From Fastidiosipila sp963510375 (GTDB lineage: Bacteria; Bacillota; Clostridia; Saccharofermentanales; Fastidiosipilaceae), in NCBI GenBank assembly GCA_963510375.1, contig CAUPES010000006.1, forward strand, positions 1 to 64,000: DNA of 64,000 nucleotides, in the 5' to 3' direction. Positions within the stretch are counted from its first letter, which is position 1. The number at the start of each line of letters is the position of its first letter. Positions 24,530 through 33,514 of the stretch are shown here, in pieces. The notes beneath the pieces are model-generated. The model was given only the letters and a program-made list of their open reading frames with translations, did no database searches and was not told where the DNA came from. A program made the translations under genes and the position numbers.

Positions 24530-26729
24530 CCCTTGTCTCTAATTCTTTGTCTGCTTCATACTTGTCAATAATGACTCCCAAAGCGTCTTTACTATCTCCA
24601 ATTTGAGTATCGTAAATTTCTTTGTAAATACCATCTAGGTCTAGCAGCTGTTCATGCGTACCACGTTCAACTATACGACCATTTTCCATTACGAAAATTT
24701 GGTCTGCATTTCTGATAGAGCTTATTCTTTGAGCAATCATGAAAACAGTTTTATCGTTCATAACTGCTCTTAAGTTCTTACGAATAGCTGCATCTGTATT
24801 CATATCAACAGCTGAGGTGGTGTCATCGAGAATCAGGATATCTGGATCGCCTGCAAGGGCACGAGCCAAAGATATTCTCTGGCGCTGACCACCTGACAAA
24901 CCAACACCTTCTTCACCAATAATGGTATTGTAGCCTTCGTCCATTTTTTGAATAAAATCATGAGCCACAGCCAATTTTGCTGCCTCATAAACAGCTTCCG
25001 TACTCATCAATGGGTCACTAAAGGCTATATTACTCTCAACTGTATCACTGAATAAGAAAACATCTTGTGTAACTACATGAATAGATCTTCTTACCGCTTC
25101 TAGTGGATAAGTTCTCAAGTCACGCCCATCTATCAAAATTCTACCTTCGCTTGGATCTGCCAAACGTGAAATTAGCTCTATTAAAGTAGTTTTACCAGAA
25201 CCTGTCTCACCAATAATTCCTATGGTTTGCCCTGGTAGCACTGTAAAGTTTATATTGTGTAGCGCTGGTACTTTTTGACCATATGAAATATAGTCATATG
25301 ATACATGATCAAATTGGACTTCACCCTTTAGCCTAATTCTAGGAATGTGATTGTCTTCAACATAAGATGTGACCATGTCGTCAATCTTTGTCTTGGAAGT
25401 TTTGAGCATGCTCTTGGTTGTATATGCTTCTAATGGGAATGGTTTATCTGGGACGTAGCCTTTCTTAACTGTATTTTCATTTATTTTCTTCAAAGCCTCT
25501 GAGTCTTCAGACAATAGCGAACGTGAAACTACCTTATCTTCTAATTTAGCTTCAGGATTTTGAATGACTTTAATTTCTTTGTCCACGTCCAATTCAGACT
25601 CTTCCAGAACTTTACTGTAAACAGGACTTTCCAAACTCGCTTGCACCAACTTCTCGTCAGTTTTTTGTGGATCTTCAGTTAGTTCAGCCTCCGCTGGTGA
25701 TGCTATCTTCGTCTTGGTTGTAAATAACTCAATTATCTTATTAGCTGATGAGGCGTAGTGTTGTAAGTCATCAATTAAATAACCTAGCATTCGCATTGGG
25801 AAAATTAACATCCAGAGCGAGTTATTAAACAAGACTAAATCACCTACAGTCATATTGTCTTCTATGACTAACATACCTCCAAATAAAATCAAAGCAACAT
25901 ACATGAAGCTTGAGAGACCATCTATTAGAGGTATAAATCTAGCTCTAATATCGGCGGCAAATTTATTGAGTTCGCTAAATTTAAGGTTCTCTACCTGGAA
26001 TTTATTTACTTCGTAATCATGACGCACAAAAGCTCTAGTCGTTCTATTACCATTAATATTTTGTTGAACTACAGAATTAAGTTTTTCAAATTGTTGTCTG
26101 ATGTTTCTCCAGGCTGGTTTTATTTTTTTTAGCAAAGCTACAGATGCTATTAATAGAAATGGAGCAACAACTGATGTAATTAATGCTAATCGCCATTCAA
26201 TGAAGAATAAATATACCAAGGCTGTAACAAATATCATGGCTGTCTCTATTGTTGAAAAACCTGCCCATGCTAAAAAGTGGCGTACCATCTCTAGGTCACC
26301 AGTCAAACGTGCCATGATTCTACCTGTTGGTGTCTTAGAATAGTAATCTTGGTCTAATTTTTGCAAATGTTGATAGAAGGCATCTCTAGCACGCATTATT
26401 GCATTTTGAGAAATATATTCATAGAGCAACCTTTTGACAAACATTATTATTCCTCGAATTACGGGAACTAAGAAAATTATACTTACATACAACCAGAAAT
26501 TACTCAGATCGCCTGCAACAAAGACCTCATCAACCAGCTTTGCCGTGTAGTATGATGGAATAATTCCTAAAACAGAACTGATAATTATAGTTACAAATGC
26601 CAAAAATACCTCTAACCTAGTTTCTCTGGTTAGAGCTGCTGCCCATGCATATGGTCTATTACTGAAAACCCAAGCATCTCTCGGACTTAATGGATCAGAA
26701 TCCTTTAAGCTTCTACTATATCTATTCAT
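24513..26729 (-). CDS. ABC exporter half-transporter (degenerate NBD subunit) with long linker
   Basis: A 738-residue half-transporter. It has six membrane helices, then an ATPase domain with Walker A GETGSGKTT, signature LSGGQ, Walker B LILDDTTS (Asp for Glu) and H-loop IAQRIS (Gln for His), so it forms the degenerate ATP site. It is about 105 residues longer than relatives because of an acidic, Lys/Glu/Ser-rich insert between the membrane and ATPase domains (roughly residues 345-460). I chose the ATG at 26729, five bases after GGGGGGA; a TTG four codons earlier is unlikely. A small hairpin (AAGGC-ATGAA-GCCTT, 26740-26754) sits directly before the ribosome-binding site and could affect translation. 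It is first in an operon with the partner and the 83-residue protein. Confidence 0.92.
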   Translation of the reverse strand: MNRYSRSLKDSDPLSPRDAWVFSNRPYAWAAALTRETRLEVFLAFVTIIISSVLGIIPSYYTAKLVDEVFVAGDLSNFWLYVSIIFLVPVIRGIIMFVKRLLYEYISQNAIMRARDAFYQHLQKLDQDYYSKTPTGRIMARLTGDLEMVRHFLAWAGFSTIETAMIFVTALVYLFFIEWRLALITSVVAPFLLIASVALLKKIKPAWRNIRQQFEKLNSVVQQNINGNRTTRAFVRHDYEVNKFQVENLKFSELNKFAADIRARFIPLIDGLSSFMYVALILFGGMLVIEDNMTVGDLVLFNNSLWMLIFPMRMLGYLIDDLQHYASSANKIIELFTTKTKIASPAEAELTEDPQKTDEKLVQASLESPVYSKVLEESELDVDKEIKVIQNPEAKLEDKVVSRSLLSEDSEALKKINENTVKKGYVPDKPFPLEAYTTKSMLKTSKTKIDDMVTSYVEDNHIPRIRLKGEVQFDHVSYDYISYGQKVPALHNINFTVLPGQTIGIIGETGSGKTTLIELISRLADPSEGRILIDGRDLRTYPLEAVRRSIHVVTQDVFLFSDTVESNIAFSDPLMSTEAVYEAAKLAVAHDFIQKMDEGYNTIIGEEGVGLSGGQRQRISLARALAGDPDILILDDTTSAVDMNTDAAIRKNLRAVMNDKTVFMIAQRISSIRNADQIFVMENGRIVERGTHEQLLDLDGIYKEIYDTQIGDSKDALGVIIDKYEADKELETRGANNG

Positions 26730-26969
26730 TGTTCCCCCCAAGGCATGAAGCCTTTAGTAATGCGAAGTTAGTATTTAATATAGCTCCCGAATGTTTTTCA
26801 TTCAAAGAACCATTTATGTATTATTGTACCTAGATTAAATAATATTTCTGAACTTTTTTCAGATTTTTTAGATGTTTTTTGATAAAAATTTTATTTTTTT
26901 CGGAGTTTTTATCATTGATAATTTTGAAAAAATCAAAATTGAACAGAATTTCAAGAGAACTTGTATTAA

Positions 26970-26992
26970 TATAATGTGTACATTGTGTACAT
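26970..26992 (+). promoter_or_regulatory. msrA -10 region with tandem TGTGTACAT repeat
   Basis: TATAAT (26970-26975) precedes msrA. It is immediately followed by two exact copies of TGTGTACAT (26975-26983 and 26984-26992), each containing the palindrome TGTACA. No good -35 is present 17 bases upstream, which suggests an activator or an alternative promoter. The repeat sits where a repressor would block initiation. The rest of 26730-27019 is T-rich and shows nothing else. Confidence 0.4.
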
Positions 26993-27019
26993 TTCTTATA
27001 AAAAGGAGCAAATTCTAAA

Positions 27020-27610
27020 ATGCTTGATAATACAAAAAATTCAAATGAAATAAAATTAGGGAGAGACACATCAATAGATACAGAAATTGATAATAAACAC
27101 ATAGTTCTCGCAGGTGGTTGCTTCTGGGGAACAGAGGAATTTCTGCGCAGATTAAAAGGCGTAGTTAAGACTTATACAGCCTATGCAAATGGTAATAAGC
27201 TTTCGCCAAGTTATGAAGAAGTTTGCTCTGGCAAGACATTGCATGCGGAGGCTGTCTATGTTGAGTACAATCCTGAAATTATAGATTTGGCACATTTATT
27301 ATATTATTTTTTCAAGAGTTTCAACCCAACAGAACTAGATAAACAAGGGAATGACTTTGGTAAACAATATAGAAATGGTATTTATTATTTGAGTAAAGAA
27401 GATTTAGATACAATTAATTTCGTACTAGAAATGATTAAAGATAAGTACGATAAACCATTAGCTACTGAGGTTTTGCCGTTAGATAATTTGAGTAAGGCAG
27501 AAGAATTTCATCAGGACTATCTAGTAAAAAATCCCCTAGGATATTGCCATGTTGACTTCCGCAATCTACCAGATGCAGGAGCTAGCTTGAAAGGAGACAA
27601 ATTTGAGTAA
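27020..27610 (+). CDS. msrA: Peptide methionine-(S)-S-oxide reductase
   Basis: Repairs oxidised methionine (S form) in proteins. The active-site motif GGCFWGTEEF lies at about residues 33-42 after a polar N-terminal extension of about 28 residues. The rest of the 196-residue protein matches the family: GVVKTYTAYANG, EVCSGKTLHAEAV, FFKSFNPTELDKQGNDFGKQYR and EFHQDYL. It starts at 27020 behind AAAAGGAGC. It overlaps msrB by 8 bases and forms an msrA-msrB-cca operon. It gives this anaerobe a means to survive oxygen exposure. Confidence 0.95.
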   Translation: MLDNTKNSNEIKLGRDTSIDTEIDNKHIVLAGGCFWGTEEFLRRLKGVVKTYTAYANGNKLSPSYEEVCSGKTLHAEAVYVEYNPEIIDLAHLLYYFFKSFNPTELDKQGNDFGKQYRNGIYYLSKEDLDTINFVLEMIKDKYDKPLATEVLPLDNLSKAEEFHQDYLVKNPLGYCHVDFRNLPDAGASLKGDKFE

Positions 27611-28073
27611 TAATTTTAATAATATGAATGATTTCAAGGATTTAAGCCCAGAGGACTTGCGTGCAAAAATAGGCGAGCTAGCCTATGAAGTTACACAAAA
27701 CGAATTGACCGAAAGACCTTTCTCCTCTGAATATGACCAGAATTTCTCTGACGGTATTTATGTAGATATTGTCAGCGGAGAGGCTCTATTTAGCTCCAAA
27801 GATAAATATGATGCCGGTTGCGGCTGGCCATCATTCACCAAAACAATTGGAGAAGATGAAGCTAAACTTACAGAAAAATCAGATTTTAGACTAGGTTATG
27901 AGCGTACTGAAGTTCGTTCTAAAGAGGCTGATAGTCACTTAGGGCATGTATTCACCGATGGGCCTAAAGAAGCTGGTGGTTTACGTTATTGCATCAACGG
28001 TGCTGCCTTGAAGTTCATTCCAAAAGATCAAATGGAAAAGGAAGGTTACGGATATTATCTAAAGTATGTCTAA
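27603..28073 (+). CDS. msrB: Peptide methionine-(R)-S-oxide reductase
   Basis: Repairs the R form of methionine sulfoxide. It has the family motifs DAGCGWPSF (about residues 75-83), HLGHVFTDGP and the catalytic cysteine in RYCINGAALKF near the C-terminus. The paired zinc CxxC motifs of some MsrB proteins are absent, a common natural variant. The start appears to be a TTG at 27603, well placed after AAAGGAG; the first ATG is at 27624. It overlaps both neighbours by 8 bases, which fits translational coupling with msrA and cca. Confidence 0.94.
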   Translation: MSNNFNNMNDFKDLSPEDLRAKIGELAYEVTQNELTERPFSSEYDQNFSDGIYVDIVSGEALFSSKDKYDAGCGWPSFTKTIGEDEAKLTEKSDFRLGYERTEVRSKEADSHLGHVFTDGPKEAGGLRYCINGAALKFIPKDQMEKEGYGYYLKYV

Positions 28074-29445
28074 ATCTCTTTCATCAGAATTTAATTTATA
28101 TTCTGAACCAGAACCAGCGAATAATCTACCTGGATTAGAGCTCTCTGAGTTTAATCTACCTAAGTTTGATTTGCCCGAAGAAATTTTGTTTATACTCGAT
28201 AGGTTTGAAAAAAATAATAAGCGTAGTTATCTGGTTGGTGGTTCTGTTCGAGATTTACTCTTAGGAAAATCTATAAACGACTATGACATCACTACTCCTG
28301 CGACACCAGCAGAAGTCAAAGCAATTTTCTCAGATTACATCACGTTAAACACAGGATTGCACCATGGAACTGTGACTTTATTAATTGATAAAAAAACATT
28401 TGAGATTACTACTTTTAGAACTGATGGCACATATAGCGACCATCGCCGACCTAACAACGTTGAACTAACCACATCGCTATTTGAAGATAGTCAACGCAGA
28501 GACTTTACAATTAACCAGATTGCTTATAGTCCTATTGAAGGTTTAGTTGATTATCACAATGGTTTAGCTGACCTGCAAGCTAAATTAATTCGTGCTGTTG
28601 GTGATCCCTATAAACGTTTCAATGAAGATGCTCTACGAATAATCAGAGCTTTGCGATTTGCCGTACAATTAAATTTCGATATCGAAAATAACACTTTTGC
28701 TGCAGTCAAAGCTATGATTAATGATCTTGATTACGTTGCTGCAGAGCGACTTACACATGAGTTAATTAAAATTCTTAATTCGGATTTTTTGTCTGAATCC
28801 AAGAACTGGCAAAATATAATGATATTGTGGAATTATTTACTCCCTGCATACGCCTGCGAAATTTACAAATCGTTTAGTGCTGATTTACTTGAAAATCTTC
28901 CTCAAGATCACAATATTAACCTAACACTATTGGCATATTTTCTCGTAGAAAATGACTTAACCCACTTCTTAAATAAACTTAAACTAAAAAAAACTGAATT
29001 TATTTTTGTTAAATCATATACGGCAGCTCTTCAAGAGATTGCTGAAATTCAATTAACTATGGATAAAGATGTCCTCTCTACACTTATAACTGCAGGGTCT
29101 TCCTATTTTTCTCCTCTAGACCTTGTCGAATTAAGAAGTAAATATAATCTTGATCTTCAAACTTTAATCAAGATATTAAATTTGGTTGTTCTTGAACCAA
29201 GCTTTGGTATAAATTCTCAAACAATAGATAAAATTAATTTAAGTTTCTCAGAACTTCTGGAAAAACAACTACCTTTATCTACAATAGATCTTGCTATTTC
29301 AGGCAAAGATTTAATAGACTTAGGTTTTTCTCAAGGGAAAGTAGTAGGTCAAGTTCTAAACGATTTGCTAAAGTTGGTTGTTAAAGAGGAATTAGAAAAC
29401 AGTGAAGCCGCTTTGTTAGCTGCTGCCCAAACTATGTTGTCTTGA
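28066..29445 (+). CDS. cca: CCA tRNA nucleotidyltransferase
   Basis: Adds or repairs the CCA end of tRNAs. This class II nucleotidyltransferase of 459 residues shows LVGGSVRDLLLG followed by the metal-binding DYD (about residues 57-76). It also has RRDFTINQIAY (about 145-155) and the RNA-binding segment RFNEDALRIIRALRFA (about 184-199). The C-terminal half is divergent, helical and Leu-rich, and I see no clear HD phosphohydrolase motif. The ATG overlaps the msrB stop by 8 bases. The downstream 228 bases hold no gene. Confidence 0.9.
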   Translation: MSKSLSSEFNLYSEPEPANNLPGLELSEFNLPKFDLPEEILFILDRFEKNNKRSYLVGGSVRDLLLGKSINDYDITTPATPAEVKAIFSDYITLNTGLHHGTVTLLIDKKTFEITTFRTDGTYSDHRRPNNVELTTSLFEDSQRRDFTINQIAYSPIEGLVDYHNGLADLQAKLIRAVGDPYKRFNEDALRIIRALRFAVQLNFDIENNTFAAVKAMINDLDYVAAERLTHELIKILNSDFLSESKNWQNIMILWNYLLPAYACEIYKSFSADLLENLPQDHNINLTLLAYFLVENDLTHFLNKLKLKKTEFIFVKSYTAALQEIAEIQLTMDKDVLSTLITAGSSYFSPLDLVELRSKYNLDLQTLIKILNLVVLEPSFGINSQTIDKINLSFSELLEKQLPLSTIDLAISGKDLIDLGFSQGKVVGQVLNDLLKLVVKEELENSEAALLAAAQTMLS

Positions 29446-29592
29446 TTTCAATGAATTTCACTAAATTTTCCTTAATCTCCACTAAATTGCCTATTTTGTT
29501 GACTTTTGTTAGAATTTTTACGATTTTTTCATGAGTCAATAGCTAATAATTAAAAAATATGAATTGATATAGCTTTTATAATATAATGAGAA

Positions 29593-29613
29593 TAAGTTAT
29601 CCTACATAACTTA
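29593..29613. repeat. Inverted repeat upstream of the zinc-ribbon surface protein gene
   Basis: TAAGTTAT-CCTAC-ATAACTTA is a perfect 8-bp inverted repeat, just downstream of a TATAAT-rich stretch (29576-29587) and 60 bases before the next start codon. It could be an operator or mRNA hairpin. The remainder of 29446-29673 is AT-rich and holds no gene. Confidence 0.4.
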
Positions 29614-29673
29614 CTTACTATATTTGAACCTTGCAGCGTAGTCTGTAAATAAAGTTATTCGGAGGAAACGGTA

Positions 29674-31674
29674 ATGTACTGTCCAATATGTGGAGAAGAA
29701 GTTAATCTTAGTCAAAGTCAATGTCCTAGTTGTGGTACTAACTTAGATTGGAGTGACTATCAAACTGAGAATTCCCAAGATGAATCTATAAATTCAGGCA
29801 ATAACGTTCAAACAGAAGCAGATAATCATAGTTACTACAAGGATATCAACAAAGATGATCCTTTCGCTCCTAATGCAGGTTTTAGTGGTGTTGAATTTGA
29901 TGCTCCTAGTAATGCAACAGAGCAAGATTTTGCGGCTAATTCAGAGCATGCAGGCTTCGATTCACCTGAGGCTGCCAATTATCAATCAGATGATTTGCAT
30001 TATGATTACTATGATTCAGAAGATGAAGCTGAGCAACGTAAACGTTTCATCTGGCTTCTACTCGGCGCTGGACTTGTTATTTTATTATTAGTTTTAGTAT
30101 TTGTACTGATTAATCGTAGAAACAGTGGTAGAGAAGTTGGACCAAATTCATCCAGCCCAATTCCAAAATTTAGTACATCTAATAGCACAAGCAAAGAAGG
30201 TACTACAACCACAACTAGAGATTCCAAAAAAACTCGTCAATCTTTAATACCAAGCAGTAACAAGAACGATATTGTGTATGTTACACCTACACCTAAACCT
30301 ACTCCTACACCTGCCCCTACACCTAAACCTACTACAACTGCTGCTCCAAGCACAAAGGCTCCTACTACAACTACAACAGAAAGTAGCAAAGAAACTGGTG
30401 CAGAAACTACAACAAGTACTAAAAAAAGTGACAAAACAACCACAAGTAGTTCAGATAGTTCTATTAATAACTCCAGTAAGGAAACTAACTCTAAACAGAC
30501 TACTGTAAACAATAATAAAGATGAACCAGCTGCATCTTCTACTTTCGCAAGCGATCATGATACATATCTAAAGCTTAACTCCGGTAATCTACCTGTAGAA
30601 CCAAAAAGATTTGCTAACCCTGACAAACCTGGAAATACAAACCCAGGTGGAGAAGTTTTACCAAATAACAACTCCGAGAGTAAGAAATTATCAAACTTTA
30701 TCAATGAAGCATTACAAAATATTAATGCTCCAGTATATAACGGTGCCCAGGTACAAGACAAGACTGTTCAATTACCAAACTTCAGTAATGTCAAACAAGT
30801 TCCAAGTGAAATATGGGTACAAACTTATTTGAACCAATTCTTAAAGACAGTCAAAGGTTCTACAAACCCATTTGATACTAAAGAATTTAAATTAAGTGAA
30901 ATTGAAACATTCTTACAAAAACAAGTAAATCCAGAAATCACCTTAGATCCTAGCGCTGCTTACGATGTCACACCTTACGTGTATCAAAAGGGATCTGATA
31001 ATGGAATCTTCTCAATACCTGAAACTGCAATAGAACCTAATGAAAAAATTGCAGAAAATTCTGAATCTAAGACAACTTTTGTTCCTATAGAAACAGTTAA
31101 ACTTAAGAACGGTAATTATGAAGTTCGTATGGTAGAGCTAAACTATGATCTACGCTCACATGGAGGTGTAAATTATAGAGAAATTACTGATATGCGTCAT
31201 CAAAAAGTCGTTGGATTAGCAATTGATAGTACAAAATCTGTTGCCAAGACACCTGAGGATATTACTAATGATGGAGATTCAGTATTCTTCATGAGTCTTG
31301 AGGAAATGAAAGCTAACTTAGGTTATGTTAAATACACCTTGAAACCAGATTCTAACGGTAATCTAACGTTAATTTCCAAGATAAGTTACGCTGCTAATGC
31401 AAGTGATAGCAACGTTATTAACAGAATAACTGAAATCGAAAAGGGTATATATGCCAACTTAGGTAGTTCTAGTGTTAGAACTGCGGAAACAGATATACCT
31501 CTCATGAATAATCCTAAACTAGCAGACAACGAAAACAATGCAAGTCAAATCGGAACAATTCGTAAGGATAGTCAATATCTAGTCTTTAATATTGGATCAG
31601 ATTCTCAATATATTGCATTGGCTACAGCTGGGGATGGCGACTTGATAGGTTATGTTAATCTCAGCGAAGAATAA
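29674..31674 (+). CDS. Zinc-ribbon, membrane-anchored protein with Thr/Pro-rich linker
   Basis: A 666-residue protein. Its N-terminal zinc ribbon has cysteines 3, 6, 17 and 20 (CPICG, CPSCG). An acidic stretch of about 95 residues follows, then one membrane helix (about 124-146, IWLLLGAGLVILLLVLVFVL). After it comes a low-complexity Thr/Pro/Ser region (about 160-290) with PTP repeats and Thr runs. The remaining 370 residues are a folded external domain I do not recognise; its last 40 residues resemble an SH3-like strand-rich end. The zinc ribbon lies inside the cell and the large part outside. No sortase motif or catalytic signature was seen. It starts behind CGGAGG, on the plus strand with three further genes. 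Confidence 0.8.
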   Translation: MYCPICGEEVNLSQSQCPSCGTNLDWSDYQTENSQDESINSGNNVQTEADNHSYYKDINKDDPFAPNAGFSGVEFDAPSNATEQDFAANSEHAGFDSPEAANYQSDDLHYDYYDSEDEAEQRKRFIWLLLGAGLVILLLVLVFVLINRRNSGREVGPNSSSPIPKFSTSNSTSKEGTTTTTRDSKKTRQSLIPSSNKNDIVYVTPTPKPTPTPAPTPKPTTTAAPSTKAPTTTTTESSKETGAETTTSTKKSDKTTTSSSDSSINNSSKETNSKQTTVNNNKDEPAASSTFASDHDTYLKLNSGNLPVEPKRFANPDKPGNTNPGGEVLPNNNSESKKLSNFINEALQNINAPVYNGAQVQDKTVQLPNFSNVKQVPSEIWVQTYLNQFLKTVKGSTNPFDTKEFKLSEIETFLQKQVNPEITLDPSAAYDVTPYVYQKGSDNGIFSIPETAIEPNEKIAENSESKTTFVPIETVKLKNGNYEVRMVELNYDLRSHGGVNYREITDMRHQKVVGLAIDSTKSVAKTPEDITNDGDSVFFMSLEEMKANLGYVKYTLKPDSNGNLTLISKISYAANASDSNVINRITEIEKGIYANLGSSSVRTAETDIPLMNNPKLADNENNASQIGTIRKDSQYLVFNIGSDSQYIALATAGDGDLIGYVNLSEE

Positions 31675-31752
31675 AATCAGAATACTTAATTTAAATTTGC
31701 TAACTGATTAAATTTAGTTAGGCATTAGTTAGATAGGAGCTTGATAAAATTC

Positions 31753-32379
31753 ATGTCAACAGAGGAGAATCTAAAAATCAAAGATAAATTACCTGCTTTA
31801 ACAGTATACTGTGGAGCCTCAAGTGGTTTAAAACCTATATACCTTGAAACTGCAGAAGCTCTAGGTAAATTATTTGCGGAAGAAGGTATTCATCTCGTAT
31901 ATGGTGGAGGCGACAAAGGTCTAATGGGTAAGGTCTCCACTACGGTCATAGAAAATGGGGGAACTGCAACAGGTATTATCCCAGATTTCATGATTGAATT
32001 AGAGTGGGTTAACAAAGATTTGTCTGATCTCAGAGTTGTTAACACCATGTCCGAGAGAAAAAGTCTACTTCTAAATCTTGGAGATGGAATTGTCATGCTC
32101 CCTGGTGGTATTGGTACCATGGAAGAATTTTTTGAAGCTTTGTCCTGGAGCCAACTGCTCATACATGAGAAACCTATAGGGATCTTAAACATTGATGGAT
32201 ACTACGATACTTTGTTGGAACTTATTCATGGTTTACAACAAAAAGGGTTTGTCGATACAAAAACTTCAGATTTATATGTTGTAGATAGTGACCCAAAAAA
32301 GTTATTAGAAAAAATGGCAAATTGGAAGCACCACGACACAATAAAAGAGTTAACAACCATTGAGGATATCAAAGAGTAA
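31753..32379 (+). CDS. LOG-family nucleotide phosphoribohydrolase (TIGR00730-like)
   Basis: A 208-residue Rossmann-fold protein with the LOG family signature PGGIGTMEEF and the preceding MSERKSLLL segment. The N-terminal VYCGASSG nucleotide-binding loop and YGGGDKGLMG are also present. Family members cleave nucleoside 5'-monophosphates to free base and ribose-5-phosphate (cytokinin-type activity in plants); the bacterial role is often unclear. I prefer the ATG at 31753, although its GGAG site is 13 bases away. A TTG at 31741 is too close to the same site. The neighbours are envelope proteins of unknown function, so context does not clarify its job. Confidence 0.88.
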   Translation: MSTEENLKIKDKLPALTVYCGASSGLKPIYLETAEALGKLFAEEGIHLVYGGGDKGLMGKVSTTVIENGGTATGIIPDFMIELEWVNKDLSDLRVVNTMSERKSLLLNLGDGIVMLPGGIGTMEEFFEALSWSQLLIHEKPIGILNIDGYYDTLLELIHGLQQKGFVDTKTSDLYVVDSDPKKLLEKMANWKHHDTIKELTTIEDIKE

Positions 32380-32488
32380 CAATTCTATTGTTTAGAAAAT
32401 GTTTACTCTTTTGATTGAAAGCTCTAACTTTTTGGCAGAAAATTACAGCTATAATTTATGTAATATAATTATGCAAAAGGGTAAATAA

Positions 32489-33514
32489 ATGGGAAGATAT
32501 TGTTTTTATTGTGGCAAAGAATTAGAAACTGATGAGAGATGCGACTGCCTTTACGCTCGTAAAAATAATGAACAACAGCGTGATGCAGAAACAGGGACTA
32601 ATCCGAATTCTACATCTCAAAATTCTACTGATACTACCTATACTAATACCGAAAATATGAATAATACTTCTGAGGATAAATCTCAGAGTACCAAATTCGG
32701 TAGAGATAAATTTACTGCCTTCCAAGAAAGCAAGGAAGAACACGCTAATAGAACCCAAAAAGCTGCCAACAAGAAGTCTAAGAAATTCAATAAATCAGAA
32801 ACTTCCGGAAACAAAAGCCAAAGCTCTTTTTTACAATCATTTAGATTTTTTAAGAACCTTTTCACTTCCCCAACAACTATAGTTAGTGATTCCAAAACCG
32901 CAAAGCTTTGGCAATTATTTGTTGCTGTATTTATACAAGCACTTCTATTTTCATTATGTATATTTTTGTTTGTAAAAAACAGCAACTTATCAAACTTAAT
33001 AATTTTACAAGATACTTCCAACAAATATAACGTTTTTAACAAATTAAGTATAAGTATTTTTGTCCGTGCTTTTATCTTTTCAATATTTTTAGATATTCTC
33101 AGAATCATTGTTGCTTGGATTATCCTTAAACTAATCAGTAACCAGAATTTTAATTTTAGCGATCTCTGGAAAGTATTTTTACCTGGAATTTATTACTCAA
33201 CTATCATCTACCTTGTATCTTTGTTGCTAGTAAATGGTACAGGACTTCAAGGTTTAGTTATAATTGTTTTTGCAGCAAATCTCAGATTGCTAGTCGATAT
33301 ATTTAGTATTAGAGCTTGGACTAGTTTTACTACAGACAGTTTAATCGGCAATACCATGATTATTGCTATTATCATGGCTATTATTATGAGTTTAGGTGTC
33401 AATTTCATTCTTCCTAATGTAGCCCATTTCTCTGTACAACCTGGTAAAAGTGAAAACCAAGCTAAACCTAATATTAAAGTTCAAAGGAGTATTTATGACC
33501 AAATTTCATTATGA
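32489..33514 (+). CDS. Zinc-ribbon multi-pass membrane protein (Yip1-like)
   Basis: A 341-residue protein. A zinc ribbon starts it (Cys 5, 8, 18, 20: CFYCG, CDC). A polar, low-complexity region rich in Asn, Thr, Ser and Lys runs to about residue 135. Five hydrophobic segments then follow (about 150-310), an arrangement like Yip1/DUF1282-type membrane domains. The C-terminus is short and polar. It starts behind AAAGGG and overlaps the next gene by 20 bases. Transport or envelope-stress roles are possible but not shown. Confidence 0.75.
   Translation: MGRYCFYCGKELETDERCDCLYARKNNEQQRDAETGTNPNSTSQNSTDTTYTNTENMNNTSEDKSQSTKFGRDKFTAFQESKEEHANRTQKAANKKSKKFNKSETSGNKSQSSFLQSFRFFKNLFTSPTTIVSDSKTAKLWQLFVAVFIQALLFSLCIFLFVKNSNLSNLIILQDTSNKYNVFNKLSISIFVRAFIFSIFLDILRIIVAWIILKLISNQNFNFSDLWKVFLPGIYYSTIIYLVSLLLVNGTGLQGLVIIVFAANLRLLVDIFSIRAWTSFTTDSLIGNTMIIAIIMAIIMSLGVNFILPNVAHFSVQPGKSENQAKPNIKVQRSIYDQISL

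Noticed and set aside
26830..27102. 90-residue minus-strand frame over the msrA upstream region
   Set aside because: It overlaps the msrA start on the opposite strand, is T-rich low-complexity sequence and has no ribosome-binding site or recognisable domain.
30237..30512. Long open frames opposite the Thr/Pro-rich linker of the zinc-ribbon protein
   Set aside because: They are shadows of low-complexity coding sequence, giving Val/Leu-rich translations without ribosome-binding sites.
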